DNA from: Hartmannibacter diazotrophicus
GTDB lineage: Bacteria > Pseudomonadota > Alphaproteobacteria > Rhizobiales > Pleomorphomonadaceae
DNA: 64,000 bases
Reading direction: 5' to 3'
NCBI RefSeq assembly: GCF_900231165.1
Contig: NZ_LT960614.1
Coordinates: 3,098,550-3,162,549, forward strand
The position numbers were made by a program, and so were the translations under genes. Below, one piece after another: positions 43,599 to 52,824 of this stretch (within the stretch, counting starts at the first letter, position 1; every line of letters begins with the position of its first letter). Below the pieces are notes generated by a model. That model did not search any database and was not told where the DNA came from. It was given only the letters and a program-made list of their open reading frames with translations.

Positions 43599-46229
43599 AT
43601 GAACGTCGTCGTTGTGGAATCGCCCGCCAAGGCCAAGACAATCAATAAATATCTGGGTTCGGGCTACCAGGTGCTCGCCTCCTATGGCCACGTGCGAGAT
43701 CTGCCGGCCAAGGACGGATCGGTCGATCCGGAGCACGATTTCGCGATGACCTGGGAGGTCGACGGCAAGTCCAACAAGCGCATTTCCGACATCGCCAATG
43801 CGGTCAAGGACGCCGACACGCTGATTCTCGCCACCGACCCGGATCGCGAGGGCGAGGCCATCTCCTGGCATCTGATCGAGGTGCTGGCGAAGAAGCGGGT
43901 GCTGAAAGACAAGAAGATCGAGCGCGTTGTCTTCAACGCGATTACCAAGCAGTCGGTGCTGGAGGCCATGGCCAATCCGCGCCAGCTCGACGAGCCGCTG
44001 GTGGAGGCCTATCTCGCCCGCCGTGCGCTCGACTATCTGGTCGGCTTCACCCTCTCCCCGGTGCTCTGGCGCAAGCTGCCGGGCGCCCGCTCGGCCGGAC
44101 GCGTGCAGTCGGTGGCCCTTCGGCTCATCTGCGACCGCGAGGCCGAGATCGAGACCTTCAAGCCCCAGGAATACTGGTCGATCATCGCCAGGCTGAAGAC
44201 GGCGGCCGGCGAACCCTTCGAGGCTCGCATCGCCGAATATGCCGGCAAGAAGCTGACGCGCCTCGATGTCGGCACCGAAGCCGAGGCGATGGAGATCAAG
44301 CGTCACCTGGAGGCGGCGAGCCTGACGGTGGCGAGCGTCGAATCGCGGCCCCAGAAGCGTAATCCCTACGCCCCTTTCACCACCTCCACGCTGCAGCAGG
44401 AGGCCTCGCGCAAGCTCGGCCTCTCCGCCCAGCGCACGATGCAGATCGCGCAGCGTCTCTATGAGGGTGTCGACATCGGCGGCGAGACGGCCGGTCTCAT
44501 TACCTATATGCGAACCGACGGCGTCCAGATTGCCCCCGAGGCCGTCGGCGCGGCCCGCAAGCTGATCGGCAACGACTATGGCGCGCGCTACCTGCCGGAA
44601 AAGCCGCGCTTTTATTCCACCAAGGCCAAGAACGCCCAGGAGGCTCACGAGGCGATCCGTCCGACCGACGTCTTCCGTCTGCCGAAGGCCGTCGCCAAAT
44701 TCCTGGAGCCGGAACAGGCCAAGCTTTACGAACTGATCTGGAAGCGCACCATCGCCAGCCAGATGCAGTCGGCCGACTTCGAACGCACCACGGTCGATAT
44801 CGATGCCAGCGCTGGCGGCAAGTCGGCAACGCTCCGCGCCACCGGCTCGGTGATGAAATTCGACGGCTTCCTGACGCTCTATACCGAGTCGCGCGACGAC
44901 GAGGAGGACGAGGAGGGCAGCCGCCTGCCCGCCATAGCAACCGGCGACAAGCCGCAGCGCGAGTCGGTGGAGGCTGCCCAGCATTTCACCGAGCCGCCGC
45001 CACGCTACACCGAGGCGACGCTGGTCAAGAAGATGGAAGAGCTCGGCATCGGCCGCCCGTCGACCTATGCCGCGACGCTCGCCACCCTGCGCGACCGTGA
45101 ATATGTCGAGATCGACAAGAAACGCCTCATCCCGCAGGACAAGGGCCGCCTCGTCACGTCCTTCCTGGAGAGCTTCTTCGAGCGCTATGTGGAGTTCGAC
45201 TTCACGGCCGCGCTGGAAGAAAAGCTCGACCGGATTTCCGCTGGCGAGCTCGATTGGCGCGAGGTGCTGCGGGAGTTCTGGAAGGACTTCTCGGCCCATG
45301 TCGACGGGGTCAAGGATCTGCGCGTATCGCAGGTGCTCGACGCCCTTAACGAGATGCTCGGGCCGCACGTCTTCCCGGCCAAGGCCGATGGCACCGATCC
45401 GCGCCTTTGCCCGACCTGCGGCTCCGGCCAGCTCTCGCTGAAGCTCGGCAAGTTCGGCGCCTTCATCGGCTGCTCCAACTATCCCGAATGCCGCTACACG
45501 CGCCAGCTCGGCACTAACGGCGAGAATGGCGACGAAGGCGGCGAGACGAGCGACAAGTCGCTCGGCACCGATCCCGTCACCAGTCTGGAAGTTTTCCTGA
45601 AGGCCGGCCGCTTCGGCCCCTATATCCAGCTTGGCGAGGGTGAAAAGCCCAAGCGCTCGTCGCTGCCGAAGGGCTGGTCGCCGGCCGACATGGATCTGGA
45701 AAAGGCCTTGAGGCTGCTCTCGTTGCCGCGTGAGGTGGGCAGCCATCCGGAGGACGGCGAACCGATCCTCGCCGGTCTTGGCCGCTTCGGACCCTTCGTC
45801 CAGCACGGCAAGACCTATGCGAATGTCGAGTCGATCGACGAGGTCTTCACCGTCGGCCTCAACCGCGCGGTTTCGCTGATCGCGGAAAAGCGTGAAAAGG
45901 GCGGCCGTGGCCGGTCGACGCCGGCGGCCCTCAAGTCCCTCGGCGATCATCCGGACGGTGGAGCGATCACGGTTCGTGACGGCAAATACGGGCCCTACGT
46001 CAACTGGGGCAAGGTCAACGCCACGCTGCCCAAGGGCTCCGATCCGCAGGCCCTGACCGTGGAAGAAGCCCTGAAGCTCATCGCCGAGAAGGCGGGCAAG
46101 GGCGGCAAGACGGCGAAGGCGAAGGCCGCTCCGAAAAAGAAGGCGGCTGCGGACGGCGACAAACCGAAGAAGGCGGCCGCCAAGAAGGCACCGGCGAAGA
46201 AGAAAGCCGCGAAGACCGCAGAGGCATGA
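43599..46229 (+). CDS. topA: DNA topoisomerase I
   Basis: 876 residues from the ATG at 43599 (MNVVVVESPAKAKTINKYLGSGYQV), the standard TopA start; 52 in-frame codons upstream have no family resemblance. It relaxes negative supercoils by cutting one strand. The Toprim domain carries ATDPDREGEAISWHL, and the active-site tyrosine is in LITYMRTDG (Tyr303). One complete four-Cys zinc ribbon (CPTCGSGQ ... CSNYPEC) is followed by several repeats of the FGPYIQLGE / FGPFVQHGK / YGPYVNWGK type and a lysine/alanine-rich tail. Normal length for alphaproteobacteria. Confidence 0.97.
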   Translation: MNVVVVESPAKAKTINKYLGSGYQVLASYGHVRDLPAKDGSVDPEHDFAMTWEVDGKSNKRISDIANAVKDADTLILATDPDREGEAISWHLIEVLAKKRVLKDKKIERVVFNAITKQSVLEAMANPRQLDEPLVEAYLARRALDYLVGFTLSPVLWRKLPGARSAGRVQSVALRLICDREAEIETFKPQEYWSIIARLKTAAGEPFEARIAEYAGKKLTRLDVGTEAEAMEIKRHLEAASLTVASVESRPQKRNPYAPFTTSTLQQEASRKLGLSAQRTMQIAQRLYEGVDIGGETAGLITYMRTDGVQIAPEAVGAARKLIGNDYGARYLPEKPRFYSTKAKNAQEAHEAIRPTDVFRLPKAVAKFLEPEQAKLYELIWKRTIASQMQSADFERTTVDIDASAGGKSATLRATGSVMKFDGFLTLYTESRDDEEDEEGSRLPAIATGDKPQRESVEAAQHFTEPPPRYTEATLVKKMEELGIGRPSTYAATLATLRDREYVEIDKKRLIPQDKGRLVTSFLESFFERYVEFDFTAALEEKLDRISAGELDWREVLREFWKDFSAHVDGVKDLRVSQVLDALNEMLGPHVFPAKADGTDPRLCPTCGSGQLSLKLGKFGAFIGCSNYPECRYTRQLGTNGENGDEGGETSDKSLGTDPVTSLEVFLKAGRFGPYIQLGEGEKPKRSSLPKGWSPADMDLEKALRLLSLPREVGSHPEDGEPILAGLGRFGPFVQHGKTYANVESIDEVFTVGLNRAVSLIAEKREKGGRGRSTPAALKSLGDHPDGGAITVRDGKYGPYVNWGKVNATLPKGSDPQALTVEEALKLIAEKAGKGGKTAKAKAAPKKKAAADGDKPKKAAAKKAPAKKKAAKTAEA

Positions 46230-46233
46230 GAAA

Positions 46234-46254
46234 CCGGCGGCGCCGCGCCGCCGG
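46234..46254 (+). terminator. GC-rich hairpin after topA
   Basis: Perfect 9-bp inverted repeat CCGGCGGCG / CGCCGCCGG with loop CCG, four bases beyond the topA stop. Only ATTT follows, so it may slow or partly stop transcription before rnr rather than act as a full intrinsic terminator. Confidence 0.45.
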
Positions 46255-46336
46255 ACAGATTTCGCGCATGCCCCGCGACAACGTCCTTTCCTCCCGCTAG
46301 TCTTGGCCAAAACCGCCAGACTGGATCGAAATCACA

Positions 46337-48637
46337 TTGGTCAAGAAAATCCGTCCGCCGAAGGCCGACAGCCCGCCCGCGCCAACCCGCGAGGCGGTGC
46401 TGCGCTTCATTGCCGAACATCCCACCAAGGGCACCAAGCGCGACATCGCCCGGGCTTTCGACGTCACGGGCGACGCCCGCGTCGAGCTCAAGCGTCTCCT
46501 GAAGGAGCTTGAGGGCGAAGGGCTGATCGAGCGCAAGCATCGCCGCATCGCCCTTCCCGGCGCCCTGCCCGACGTCATGGTCTGCGAGGTCATCTCGCGC
46601 GATGCCGAGGGCGACATCTTCGCCGAGCCGGTGAAGTGGGACGAGGAAGAAAACGGCCCGCCGCCGAAGCTGCTCGTGATCGTGCCGAAGGTGAAGCGCG
46701 GCGGCGACCGCGTGCCCGGCATCGGCGACAGGATTCTTGCCCGAACGTCCGACTTGCCGCGCGGCTACGAGCATCTCGCCCGCGCCGCCCTGCGTGTCAT
46801 CAAGCTGCTGGACCGCAAGCCCACCGGCATCGTCGGCGTCTTCAAGAAGACCTCCGGCGGCGGCCGCATCGTTCCCGTCTCGCGCAAGCAGGACGAGATG
46901 ATCGTCGATCCCGAGCATGCCGGTGACGCCGTCGACGGCGATCTCGTTTCCGTCGAGGTGCATCGCATCGGGCGCTACGGCCTGCCGAGCGCCAAGGTGC
47001 GCGAGGTCATCGGCTCGATGAAGTCGGAGCGCGCGGTCTCCATGATCGCGATCCACGCCAACGACATTCCCTATATCTTTCCGCAGGAAGTCCTGGCCGA
47101 GGCAGAACAGGCCAAGCCTGCGACCCTGTCCGGAAAGCGCGAGGACTGGCGCGACCTGCCGCTCGTCACCATCGATCCGCCGGACGCCAAGGACCATGAC
47201 GACGCCGTCCACGGTATGGCCGACCCCGATCCCGCCAATGTCGGCGGCCATATCGTGACCGTCGCGATTGCCGACGTCGGCGCCTATGTCCGTCCCGGAA
47301 CGGCCCTCGACAAGGAAGCGCTGAAGCGCGGCAACTCGGTCTATTTCCCGGACCGCGTGATCCCAATGCTGCCGGAGCGGATTTCCAACGACCTCTGCTC
47401 GCTGCGCGAGGGCGAGGACCGCCCTGCCCTCGCCGTGCGGATGATCTTCGACGCCGACGGCCACAAGAAGAGCCACACCTTCCACCGCATCATGATGCGC
47501 TCGGCGGCAAAGCTCGCGTATACGCAGGCGCAGTCCGCCATCGATGGGCACCCGGACGAGAAGACCGCGCCGTTGCTCGATCCGATCCTGAAGCCGCTCT
47601 GGGAGGCCTACGCCTGCCTGCATCGCGGACGCAGCGCCCGCGAGCCTCTGGAACTCGACCTGCCCGAGCGCAAGATCGTCCTGAAGCCGGACGGCACGGT
47701 CGACCGTGTCGTGATCCCCGAACGCCTCGACGCCCACAAGCTCATCGAAGAGTGCATGATCCAGGCGAATGTCGCGGCGGCGGAAACGCTGGAGCGGCTG
47801 AAGAGCCCGCTGGTCTATCGCATCCACGACCAGCCGACGCTCGCCAAGCTGGAATCGCTGCGCGAGTTCCTGTCAACCATGGACCTGAAGCTCGCCAAGC
47901 AGGGCAACTTGAGGCCCGGCCAGTTCAACACCATCCTTGCCAAGGCGGCGGGGTCCGAGAACGTCCACCTAGTCAACGAAGTGGTGCTGCGCTCGCAATC
48001 GCAGGCCGAATATCACCCGGTCAACATCGGGCATTTCGGCCTCAACCTGCGCCGCTACGCCCATTTCACCTCGCCGATCCGCCGCTATGCCGACCTCATC
48101 GTCCATCGGGCGCTGATCCGCGCCCTGAAGCTCGGCGACGACGGCCTGCCGGACGGCATCGAGGAAAGGCTGGAGCGGATCGCGGCGGACATTTCCGCCT
48201 GCGAGCGCCGGGCGATGGTGGCCGAGCGCGAGACCATCGACCGGCTTGTCGCCGAATGGCTGTCGGACCAGATCGGCGGCACCTTCCGGGGCCGCATTGC
48301 CGGCGTCACCAAGGCTGGATTGTTCGTGAAACTGGAAGGATCGGGCGCGGACGGCTTCGTGCCGGCGTCGACGCTCGGGGCGGACTTCTATGCCTATGAT
48401 GAGCCGAGCCGTGCCCTTATCGGCAACCGGTCGGGCGAGACCTTCCGTATGGGCGATGTCGTCGACGTGAAGCTCGTGGAGGTCGCCCCGCTGGCGGGCG
48501 CCCTGCGCTTCGAGATGCTCTCGAACGGCCGCAAGGGCAAGCCGATCGGCAACCAGCGCTTCGCCAAGCGGGCCGAGCGGCGTGCAAAGACACCGCCCGG
48601 GCGATCGCCCAAGACCCGGGGGTGGGCCAGGGGATGA
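46337..48637 (+). CDS. rnr: Ribonuclease R
   Basis: 766 residues from a TTG at 46337 (encoding MVKKIRPPKADSPPAP); no ATG fits. RNase R is a 3' to 5' exoribonuclease for structured RNA. An N-terminal winged-helix region (AVLRFIAEHPTKGTKRDIARAFDVTG) is followed by cold-shock domains. The RNB catalytic domain has the acidic site IDPPDAKDHDDAVHG, and YAHFTSPIRRYADLIVHRAL is its second signature. An S1 domain (GTFRGRIAGVTKAGLFVKLEGSGADGFVP) and a short basic tail complete it. Lies 107 bases after topA on the same strand. Confidence 0.95.
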   Translation: MVKKIRPPKADSPPAPTREAVLRFIAEHPTKGTKRDIARAFDVTGDARVELKRLLKELEGEGLIERKHRRIALPGALPDVMVCEVISRDAEGDIFAEPVKWDEEENGPPPKLLVIVPKVKRGGDRVPGIGDRILARTSDLPRGYEHLARAALRVIKLLDRKPTGIVGVFKKTSGGGRIVPVSRKQDEMIVDPEHAGDAVDGDLVSVEVHRIGRYGLPSAKVREVIGSMKSERAVSMIAIHANDIPYIFPQEVLAEAEQAKPATLSGKREDWRDLPLVTIDPPDAKDHDDAVHGMADPDPANVGGHIVTVAIADVGAYVRPGTALDKEALKRGNSVYFPDRVIPMLPERISNDLCSLREGEDRPALAVRMIFDADGHKKSHTFHRIMMRSAAKLAYTQAQSAIDGHPDEKTAPLLDPILKPLWEAYACLHRGRSAREPLELDLPERKIVLKPDGTVDRVVIPERLDAHKLIEECMIQANVAAAETLERLKSPLVYRIHDQPTLAKLESLREFLSTMDLKLAKQGNLRPGQFNTILAKAAGSENVHLVNEVVLRSQSQAEYHPVNIGHFGLNLRRYAHFTSPIRRYADLIVHRALIRALKLGDDGLPDGIEERLERIAADISACERRAMVAERETIDRLVAEWLSDQIGGTFRGRIAGVTKAGLFVKLEGSGADGFVPASTLGADFYAYDEPSRALIGNRSGETFRMGDVVDVKLVEVAPLAGALRFEMLSNGRKGKPIGNQRFAKRAERRAKTPPGRSPKTRGWARG

Positions 48638-48672
48638 GAAACCTCGCCCCCTGACGCCGCCCGTCCGGCTGC

Positions 48673-49779
48673 TTATTCCGCCGCCTCGGCCTTCAGCGTC
48701 GGATAGTCGGTGTAGCCCTTCTCGGTGCCGCCGTAGAAGGTGGAGGTGTCTGGCTCGTTCCAGGGTGCGTCGAGCTTGATCCGCGACACGAGATCGGGAT
48801 TGGCGATATAGGCCCGGCCGAATGCGATGGCATCGGCATGCCCCTTGCTCACCGACTCGATGGCGAGTTCCCGCGAAAAGCCGTTGTTGGCGATGTAGAC
48901 GCCGCCGAAGGCCGCCTTCAGCGCGGCATAGTCGAAGGGGATCGTGTCGCGGCCGCCGCGGGTCTCGCCCTCGATCACGTGGATATAGGCAATCCCGCGC
49001 TTGGCCAGTTCCTTCGCCACATAGCCGAACAGAGCCTGCGGATCGCTGTCGAGCCCGCCGTCGTTGGCAGGCGTCACCGGCGACAGGCGCACGCCGACAC
49101 GGCCCTTGCCAAGAACGCCGACAACCGCATCGACGACTTCGAGCAACAGGCGCGCGCGGTTCTCGATCGGGCCGCCATAGGCGTCCGACCGCTTGTTGGT
49201 GGAATCGCGCAGGAACTGTTCGATGAGGTAGTTGTTGGCCGCATGGACCTCGACGGCGTCGAAGCCGGCCGCCTTGGCGTTTTGTGCCGCCCGCACATAG
49301 TCGGCGACGATGCCAGGAAGCTCGCCGATATCGAGCGCGCGCGGCTCGCTGACCTCGGCCATGCCGCCTTCGATCAGCGTCCGGCCGTTGGCCTTGATGG
49401 CCGAGGGCGCAACGGGAGCGGCGCCATCCTTCTGCAGGCTCACATGCGAAATGCGGCCCACATGCCAGAGCTGGATCGCCATCTTGCCGCCGGCCGCATG
49501 GACGGCGTCGGTCACCTTGCGCCAGCCGGCAACCTGCTCGGACGAAAAGATGCCGGGCGTCCAGATGTAGCCCTGACCCTGCTGCGAGATCTGCGAGGCC
49601 TCGGTGATCAGGAGGCCCGCATCGGCGCGCTTCACGTAATACTGGACGTTGAGATCGTTCGGCGCGTTGGTGCCGCGCGTCGCGCGGTTGCGCGTCAGCG
49701 GCGCCATCACGATCCGGTTGGCAAGTGTCAGGTCGCCAACCGCAAGCGGCTGGAACAGCACGGAAACGTCGGAAGTCAT
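48673..49779 (-). CDS. Old Yellow Enzyme family flavin oxidoreductase (alkene reductase)
   Basis: 368 residues from the ATG at 49777-49779 (MTSDVSVLFQPLAVGDLTLANRI); an upstream extension of 39 codons is not family-like. FMN-dependent TIM barrel that reduces activated alkenes, nitro compounds or similar electrophiles with NAD(P)H. Motifs: MAPLTRNRA, IQLWHVGRISH, and the substrate/flavin segment FDAVEVHAANNYLIEQFLRDSTNKRSDAYGG, whose His and Asn bind the substrate oxyanion. It fits the NemA/pentaerythritol tetranitrate reductase subgroup. Natural substrate unknown. Convergent with rnr. Confidence 0.92.
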   Translation of the reverse strand: MTSDVSVLFQPLAVGDLTLANRIVMAPLTRNRATRGTNAPNDLNVQYYVKRADAGLLITEASQISQQGQGYIWTPGIFSSEQVAGWRKVTDAVHAAGGKMAIQLWHVGRISHVSLQKDGAAPVAPSAIKANGRTLIEGGMAEVSEPRALDIGELPGIVADYVRAAQNAKAAGFDAVEVHAANNYLIEQFLRDSTNKRSDAYGGPIENRARLLLEVVDAVVGVLGKGRVGVRLSPVTPANDGGLDSDPQALFGYVAKELAKRGIAYIHVIEGETRGGRDTIPFDYAALKAAFGGVYIANNGFSRELAIESVSKGHADAIAFGRAYIANPDLVSRIKLDAPWNEPDTSTFYGGTEKGYTDYPTLKAEAAE

Positions 49780-49804
49780 GGGAGGATATCCTTCGGAAGT
49801 TAAA

Positions 49805-49848
49805 GCGCGTTCCGAAAAGTGGGAAATGGTTTTCGGATCAAGACGCGC
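49805..49848. repeat. Intergenic palindromic repeat of the rhizobial CCGAAAAGTGG type
   Basis: Nested inverted repeat: GCGCG (49805-49809) with CGCGC (49844-49848), and TCCGAAAA (49811-49818) with TTTTCGGA (49830-49837), around GTGGGAAATGG. It shares its core with the element at 37809-37833. It lies just upstream of the Old Yellow Enzyme start, so it could be part of that gene's leader. Confidence 0.65.
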
Positions 49849-49917
49849 GACAACACAAAAGCCCGAAGCACGTCGCATGAAGACGACTGACTGCAACGCG
49901 CTCTAGGGCTGGGAGAA

Positions 49918-49940
49918 GCCGTTCGTGGGAGGCGAACGGC
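49918..49940 (-). terminator. Hairpin downstream of the M29 aminopeptidase gene
   Basis: Perfect 8-bp inverted repeat GCCGTTCG / CGAACGGC with a 7-base loop, 29 bases beyond the stop on the minus strand. The following minus-strand sequence is CTTCTCCC, a poor T-run, so the terminator call is tentative. Confidence 0.4.
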
Positions 49941-49968
49941 AGGCCGACGGTTCCGGGTCTGGGTTATC

Positions 49969-51222
49969 TCAGGCCCATTCACCGCCGCGCATGACAGGAA
50001 CGCGCGAGCCGTCAGGCTTGATCCCGTCGATGTCGATCTTGTCGGAGCCGATCATCCAGTCGATGTGGATGAGCGAGGAGTTGCCGCCCTGCGCCGCGAT
50101 CTGCTCCTTGCTGAGCGAGGCGCCGTCGAGGAAGCACTTCGAGTAGCACTGGCCAAGCGCGATATGGCTCGCGGCATTCTCGTCGAAGAGGGTGTTGTAG
50201 AAGAGCAGGCCGCTCTGCGAGATCGGCGAGGAATGCGGCACCAGCGCCACTTCGCCAAGCCGCCGGGCGCCCTCGTCCGTGTCGAGCACCTTGTTGAGCA
50301 CCGCCTCGCCCTTGGAGGCCTTCGCCTCGACGATCCGGCCGCCCTCGAAGCGGACCTGAATGTTGTCGATCAGGGTGCCCTGATGCGACAGCGGCTTGGT
50401 GCTGGACACTGTCCCTTCGACGCGCATGGCATGCGGCGTCGTGAACACCTCTTCGGTCGGAATGTTCGGATTGCAGGTGATGCCATTCTTGGCGGTCGAC
50501 TCGCCGCCGAACCATTCATGCCCGTCGGCAAGGCCGAGGGTCAGGTCCGTGCCAGGGCCGGAATACTGGAGCGCCGAGAAGCGGTGGTCGTTGAGCCAGG
50601 CGGACCGCTTGGCAAGTTCCGCGTTGTGCCCGGTCCAGGCGGCGACCGGATCGGCGACATCGACGCGGGACGCGGCGAAGATCGCGTCCGCCAGCGTCTT
50701 CACCGCCTCTTCCTCGGGAAGGTCGGGAAACATCTGCTTGGCCCAGGACGGGTTCGGATAGGAGACGATGTTCCAGTTGATGTCGAAGCCGGCGATCTTC
50801 TCCAGCGCCGGCTTGTAGGCGAGAGACATGGCCTTGTTGGCCCGTGCGACCTTGGTCGGATCCTGCTCCGACAGGAGCATCGGGTTGTCGCCGGAAATGG
50901 CGAGACGCGCCGCATTGTCCGAATAGGCCTTCGCCATGCCCTCGTAGAGCCAGCCGGCGGCCTTGTCGAAACTGTCGTCGCTGGCAAAGGCAAAACGCGC
51001 CAGCGCCATCTCCTCGTCGGAGAAGAAGGTCGTCACGAGGCCGGCGCCGGCCATGTAGGCATGCTTGGTGATCAGCCTTGCCAGAGGCAGCGCATTGACC
51101 GGGGCGGTCATGACCAGATCCTGCCCCTTCTGCAGCCTCAAGCCCACCTTGACCGCGACCTCGGCGAGCTTGTCCAGCTTGGCAGGATCGATGGCGTTCT
51201 TGAAGTCAGGCATGAAGGTCAT
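49969..51222 (-). CDS. M29 family metallo-aminopeptidase
   Basis: 417 residues from the ATG at 51220-51222 (an ATG three codons later is also plausible). M29 (thermophilic aminopeptidase) enzymes use two metal ions to remove N-terminal residues. Family strings: LVMTAPVNALPLARLITKHAYMAGA, YSGPGTDLTLGLADGHEWFGGES, NIPTEEVFTTPHAMRVEGTV, and the C-terminal metal-binding part DENAASHIALGQCY and SSLIHIDWMIGS, holding conserved His, Asp and Glu ligands. Length is normal for the family. Monocistronic, between the palindromic repeat and the LysR gene. Confidence 0.93.
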   Translation of the reverse strand: MTFMPDFKNAIDPAKLDKLAEVAVKVGLRLQKGQDLVMTAPVNALPLARLITKHAYMAGAGLVTTFFSDEEMALARFAFASDDSFDKAAGWLYEGMAKAYSDNAARLAISGDNPMLLSEQDPTKVARANKAMSLAYKPALEKIAGFDINWNIVSYPNPSWAKQMFPDLPEEEAVKTLADAIFAASRVDVADPVAAWTGHNAELAKRSAWLNDHRFSALQYSGPGTDLTLGLADGHEWFGGESTAKNGITCNPNIPTEEVFTTPHAMRVEGTVSSTKPLSHQGTLIDNIQVRFEGGRIVEAKASKGEAVLNKVLDTDEGARRLGEVALVPHSSPISQSGLLFYNTLFDENAASHIALGQCYSKCFLDGASLSKEQIAAQGGNSSLIHIDWMIGSDKIDIDGIKPDGSRVPVMRGGEWA

Positions 51223-51386
51223 GGGAAAGCCTTGCTCTGTCGCAGATGCGTCGTCGGAAGATAGGCAACCCTACGATCGAATCGAAGGGGCGCCGTGCGA
51301 AATCCCGTCACGATTTGTTGACGGGATTTCGTCGAGGAAAATCGGGAAATGAACGAGCGTCAAGTCTCTGGGGAGACGCGCCGAAA

Positions 51387-52265
51387 TCAGGCCGCGGCCA
51401 TCAAGGCGGTGTCGCCCCGGAACTGGGCGCGAACTTCCGTGAGGAAGGCTTCAAGTGGCGCGGATCTGTTCCCGGGCCGGGCCATGATGCCAAGCCCCTC
51501 GCTGCCCAGCGGATAGAGCGCATCGAGGTCGTCGAGCACCCTGAGACCGGGCTTCAGATACCAACGAGGCCCGATGGTGATGCCCAGCCCGTCTCGCACG
51601 GCCGCAAAGAGCAGAGGCGAATTGGACGTCGTGAAGGCCACCCGCCAGGGGCGCCCGGCTGCCGAGAGAGCCGCCTCCGCCTTGGATCGCCACGCGCAGC
51701 CCTCCGACCACATCACCAACGGCATCTTTTCTTCCTGGTGGCGGCTGTACTGATCCGACCCGATCCAGTGCAGCTTGTCGGTCCGCAGTGTTTCGACGTC
51801 GCCCCCGCCACGGCTCGTCGCGATCAGCATCGCGTCGAAGGAATTCCTGTCCCGCCGCTTCAGGAGCCCCGAGGTGTCGTCCGTGAGCACCTCCACCTCG
51901 ACCGCCGGATGCGTGGCGGCAAAGCGCGACAGCACGGGGATGAGAAAGGCCTGGGCATAGTCGTCGCTGGTGCCGATGCGGATGAAACCGGAGACATCCG
52001 GCGGATGGAAGGCCCGCAGCGTCTCGTCGTTGAGATGCACCATCTGGCGTGCGAATTCGAGCAGCCGCAGGCCCGACGGCGTCAAAGTGTTCCGTCGCCC
52101 GTTCTTCTCGAACAGGCTGACGTTCAAGACCTCCTCCAGCCGCTTCATCTGGGCCGAGACGGTCGACTGCGTCTTGTTCACCCGCTCCGCCGCCGCGCCA
52201 TAGCTGCCGGTTTCGGAGATGGCGAGAAAACTGCGCAGGAAATCTGGGTCGAGCGAGAGCAACAT
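51387..52265 (-). CDS. LysR-family transcriptional regulator
   Basis: 292 residues. The N-terminal winged helix is typical (LDPDFLRSFLAISETGSYGAAAERVNKTQSTVSAQMKRLEEVLNVSLFEKNGR), and the effector-binding domain starts near residue 90 (GFIRIGTSDDYAQAFLIPVLSRF). The N-terminus resembles the LrhA/HexA subgroup, whose members control motility, stress or virulence genes. It is divergent from a DUF1127 gene across 200 bases that hold a LysR-type T-N11-A palindrome, so that gene and itself are the likeliest targets. The inducer is unknown. Confidence 0.93.
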   Translation of the reverse strand: MLLSLDPDFLRSFLAISETGSYGAAAERVNKTQSTVSAQMKRLEEVLNVSLFEKNGRRNTLTPSGLRLLEFARQMVHLNDETLRAFHPPDVSGFIRIGTSDDYAQAFLIPVLSRFAATHPAVEVEVLTDDTSGLLKRRDRNSFDAMLIATSRGGGDVETLRTDKLHWIGSDQYSRHQEEKMPLVMWSEGCAWRSKAEAALSAAGRPWRVAFTTSNSPLLFAAVRDGLGITIGPRWYLKPGLRVLDDLDALYPLGSEGLGIMARPGNRSAPLEAFLTEVRAQFRGDTALMAAA

Positions 52266-52294
52266 CGTGCACCTCCATTTGCATCGAATTTCTC

Positions 52295-52333
52295 GATATG
52301 AATATCAAAAAACATTCGTTTGTTCAATGAATG
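52295..52333. promoter_or_regulatory. LysR-type binding site between the regulator and the DUF1127 gene
   Basis: CATTC (52313-52317), 11-base spacer, GAATG (52329-52333): a perfect inverted repeat with the T-N11-A geometry typical of LysR regulators. A second palindrome, GATAT-GA-ATATC (52295-52306), lies just beside it. Both are in an A+T-rich stretch next to the LysR start. Confidence 0.55.
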
Positions 52334-52465
52334 AAAATCGGCGATTGTCAGCATCAACAATGGGGCGTCACCAAAATTGTCTCCCCAACTGCCTGGAGCA
52401 ATTGACATTTCACGAACCTGGCAGACGAAGTTGTTTGCCCTTTGTCTCTGGAAGGAGAGAAAGCC

Positions 52466-52729
52466 ATGTCCGCTCAGATCTATCAGTTCACCCATCATCG
52501 CCCGCATGTCTCTGCCTGGAAGCAGTTCACCGACATGCTGCGGCAGAGCCGTGATCGCCGCGTCGCGCTGGCCCGGCGCCGGCGGGTCCTGCAGGACCTT
52601 GCGCTGCGTCCGACCTGGCAGCTGGAAGACATGGGTCTGACGCGCGAGGAAATTCACTCCGCCCTCAGCCGGGACGAGTCGATCCTTCGCCTCAGCGACG
52701 AGCAGGCCCTGCGCTGGTTCTTCCGCTAG
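52466..52729 (+). CDS. DUF1127 domain small protein
   Basis: 87 residues from the ATG at 52466 with GGAAGGAG upstream. The DUF1127 signature is the arginine-rich helix DRRVALARRRRVLQDLALRPTWQLEDMGLTREEI; the C-terminus (DEQALRWFFR) is aromatic. Such proteins in alphaproteobacteria affect RNA turnover, phosphate or sugar metabolism, and some are controlled by LysR regulators. The divergent LysR gene and the palindromes between suggest direct control. A terminator follows at 52773. Confidence 0.85.
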   Translation: MSAQIYQFTHHRPHVSAWKQFTDMLRQSRDRRVALARRRRVLQDLALRPTWQLEDMGLTREEIHSALSRDESILRLSDEQALRWFFR

Positions 52730-52770
52730 GTGCGAACAGGCCGGACATCCGGAACAGTCGGAAAATGAAA

Positions 52771-52803
52771 AAGGCGGACCCTTGAGCCCGCCTCTTTGTT
52801 TTC
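52771..52803. terminator. Bidirectional hairpin terminator between DUF1127 and M20 genes
   Basis: GGCGG (52773-52777) pairs with CCGCC (52788-52792), with a further G-C pair inside after a mismatch. On the plus strand CTTTGTTTTC follows; on the minus strand the preceding A-run gives TTTTT. Both convergent genes end nearby. Confidence 0.65.
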
Positions 52804-52824
52804 GGTCCCGGAAACGGAGGTCTC

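Noticed and set aside
43389-46310. 973-codon open frame on the minus strand opposite topA
   Set aside because: Same shadow effect; topA on the plus strand has all catalytic motifs.
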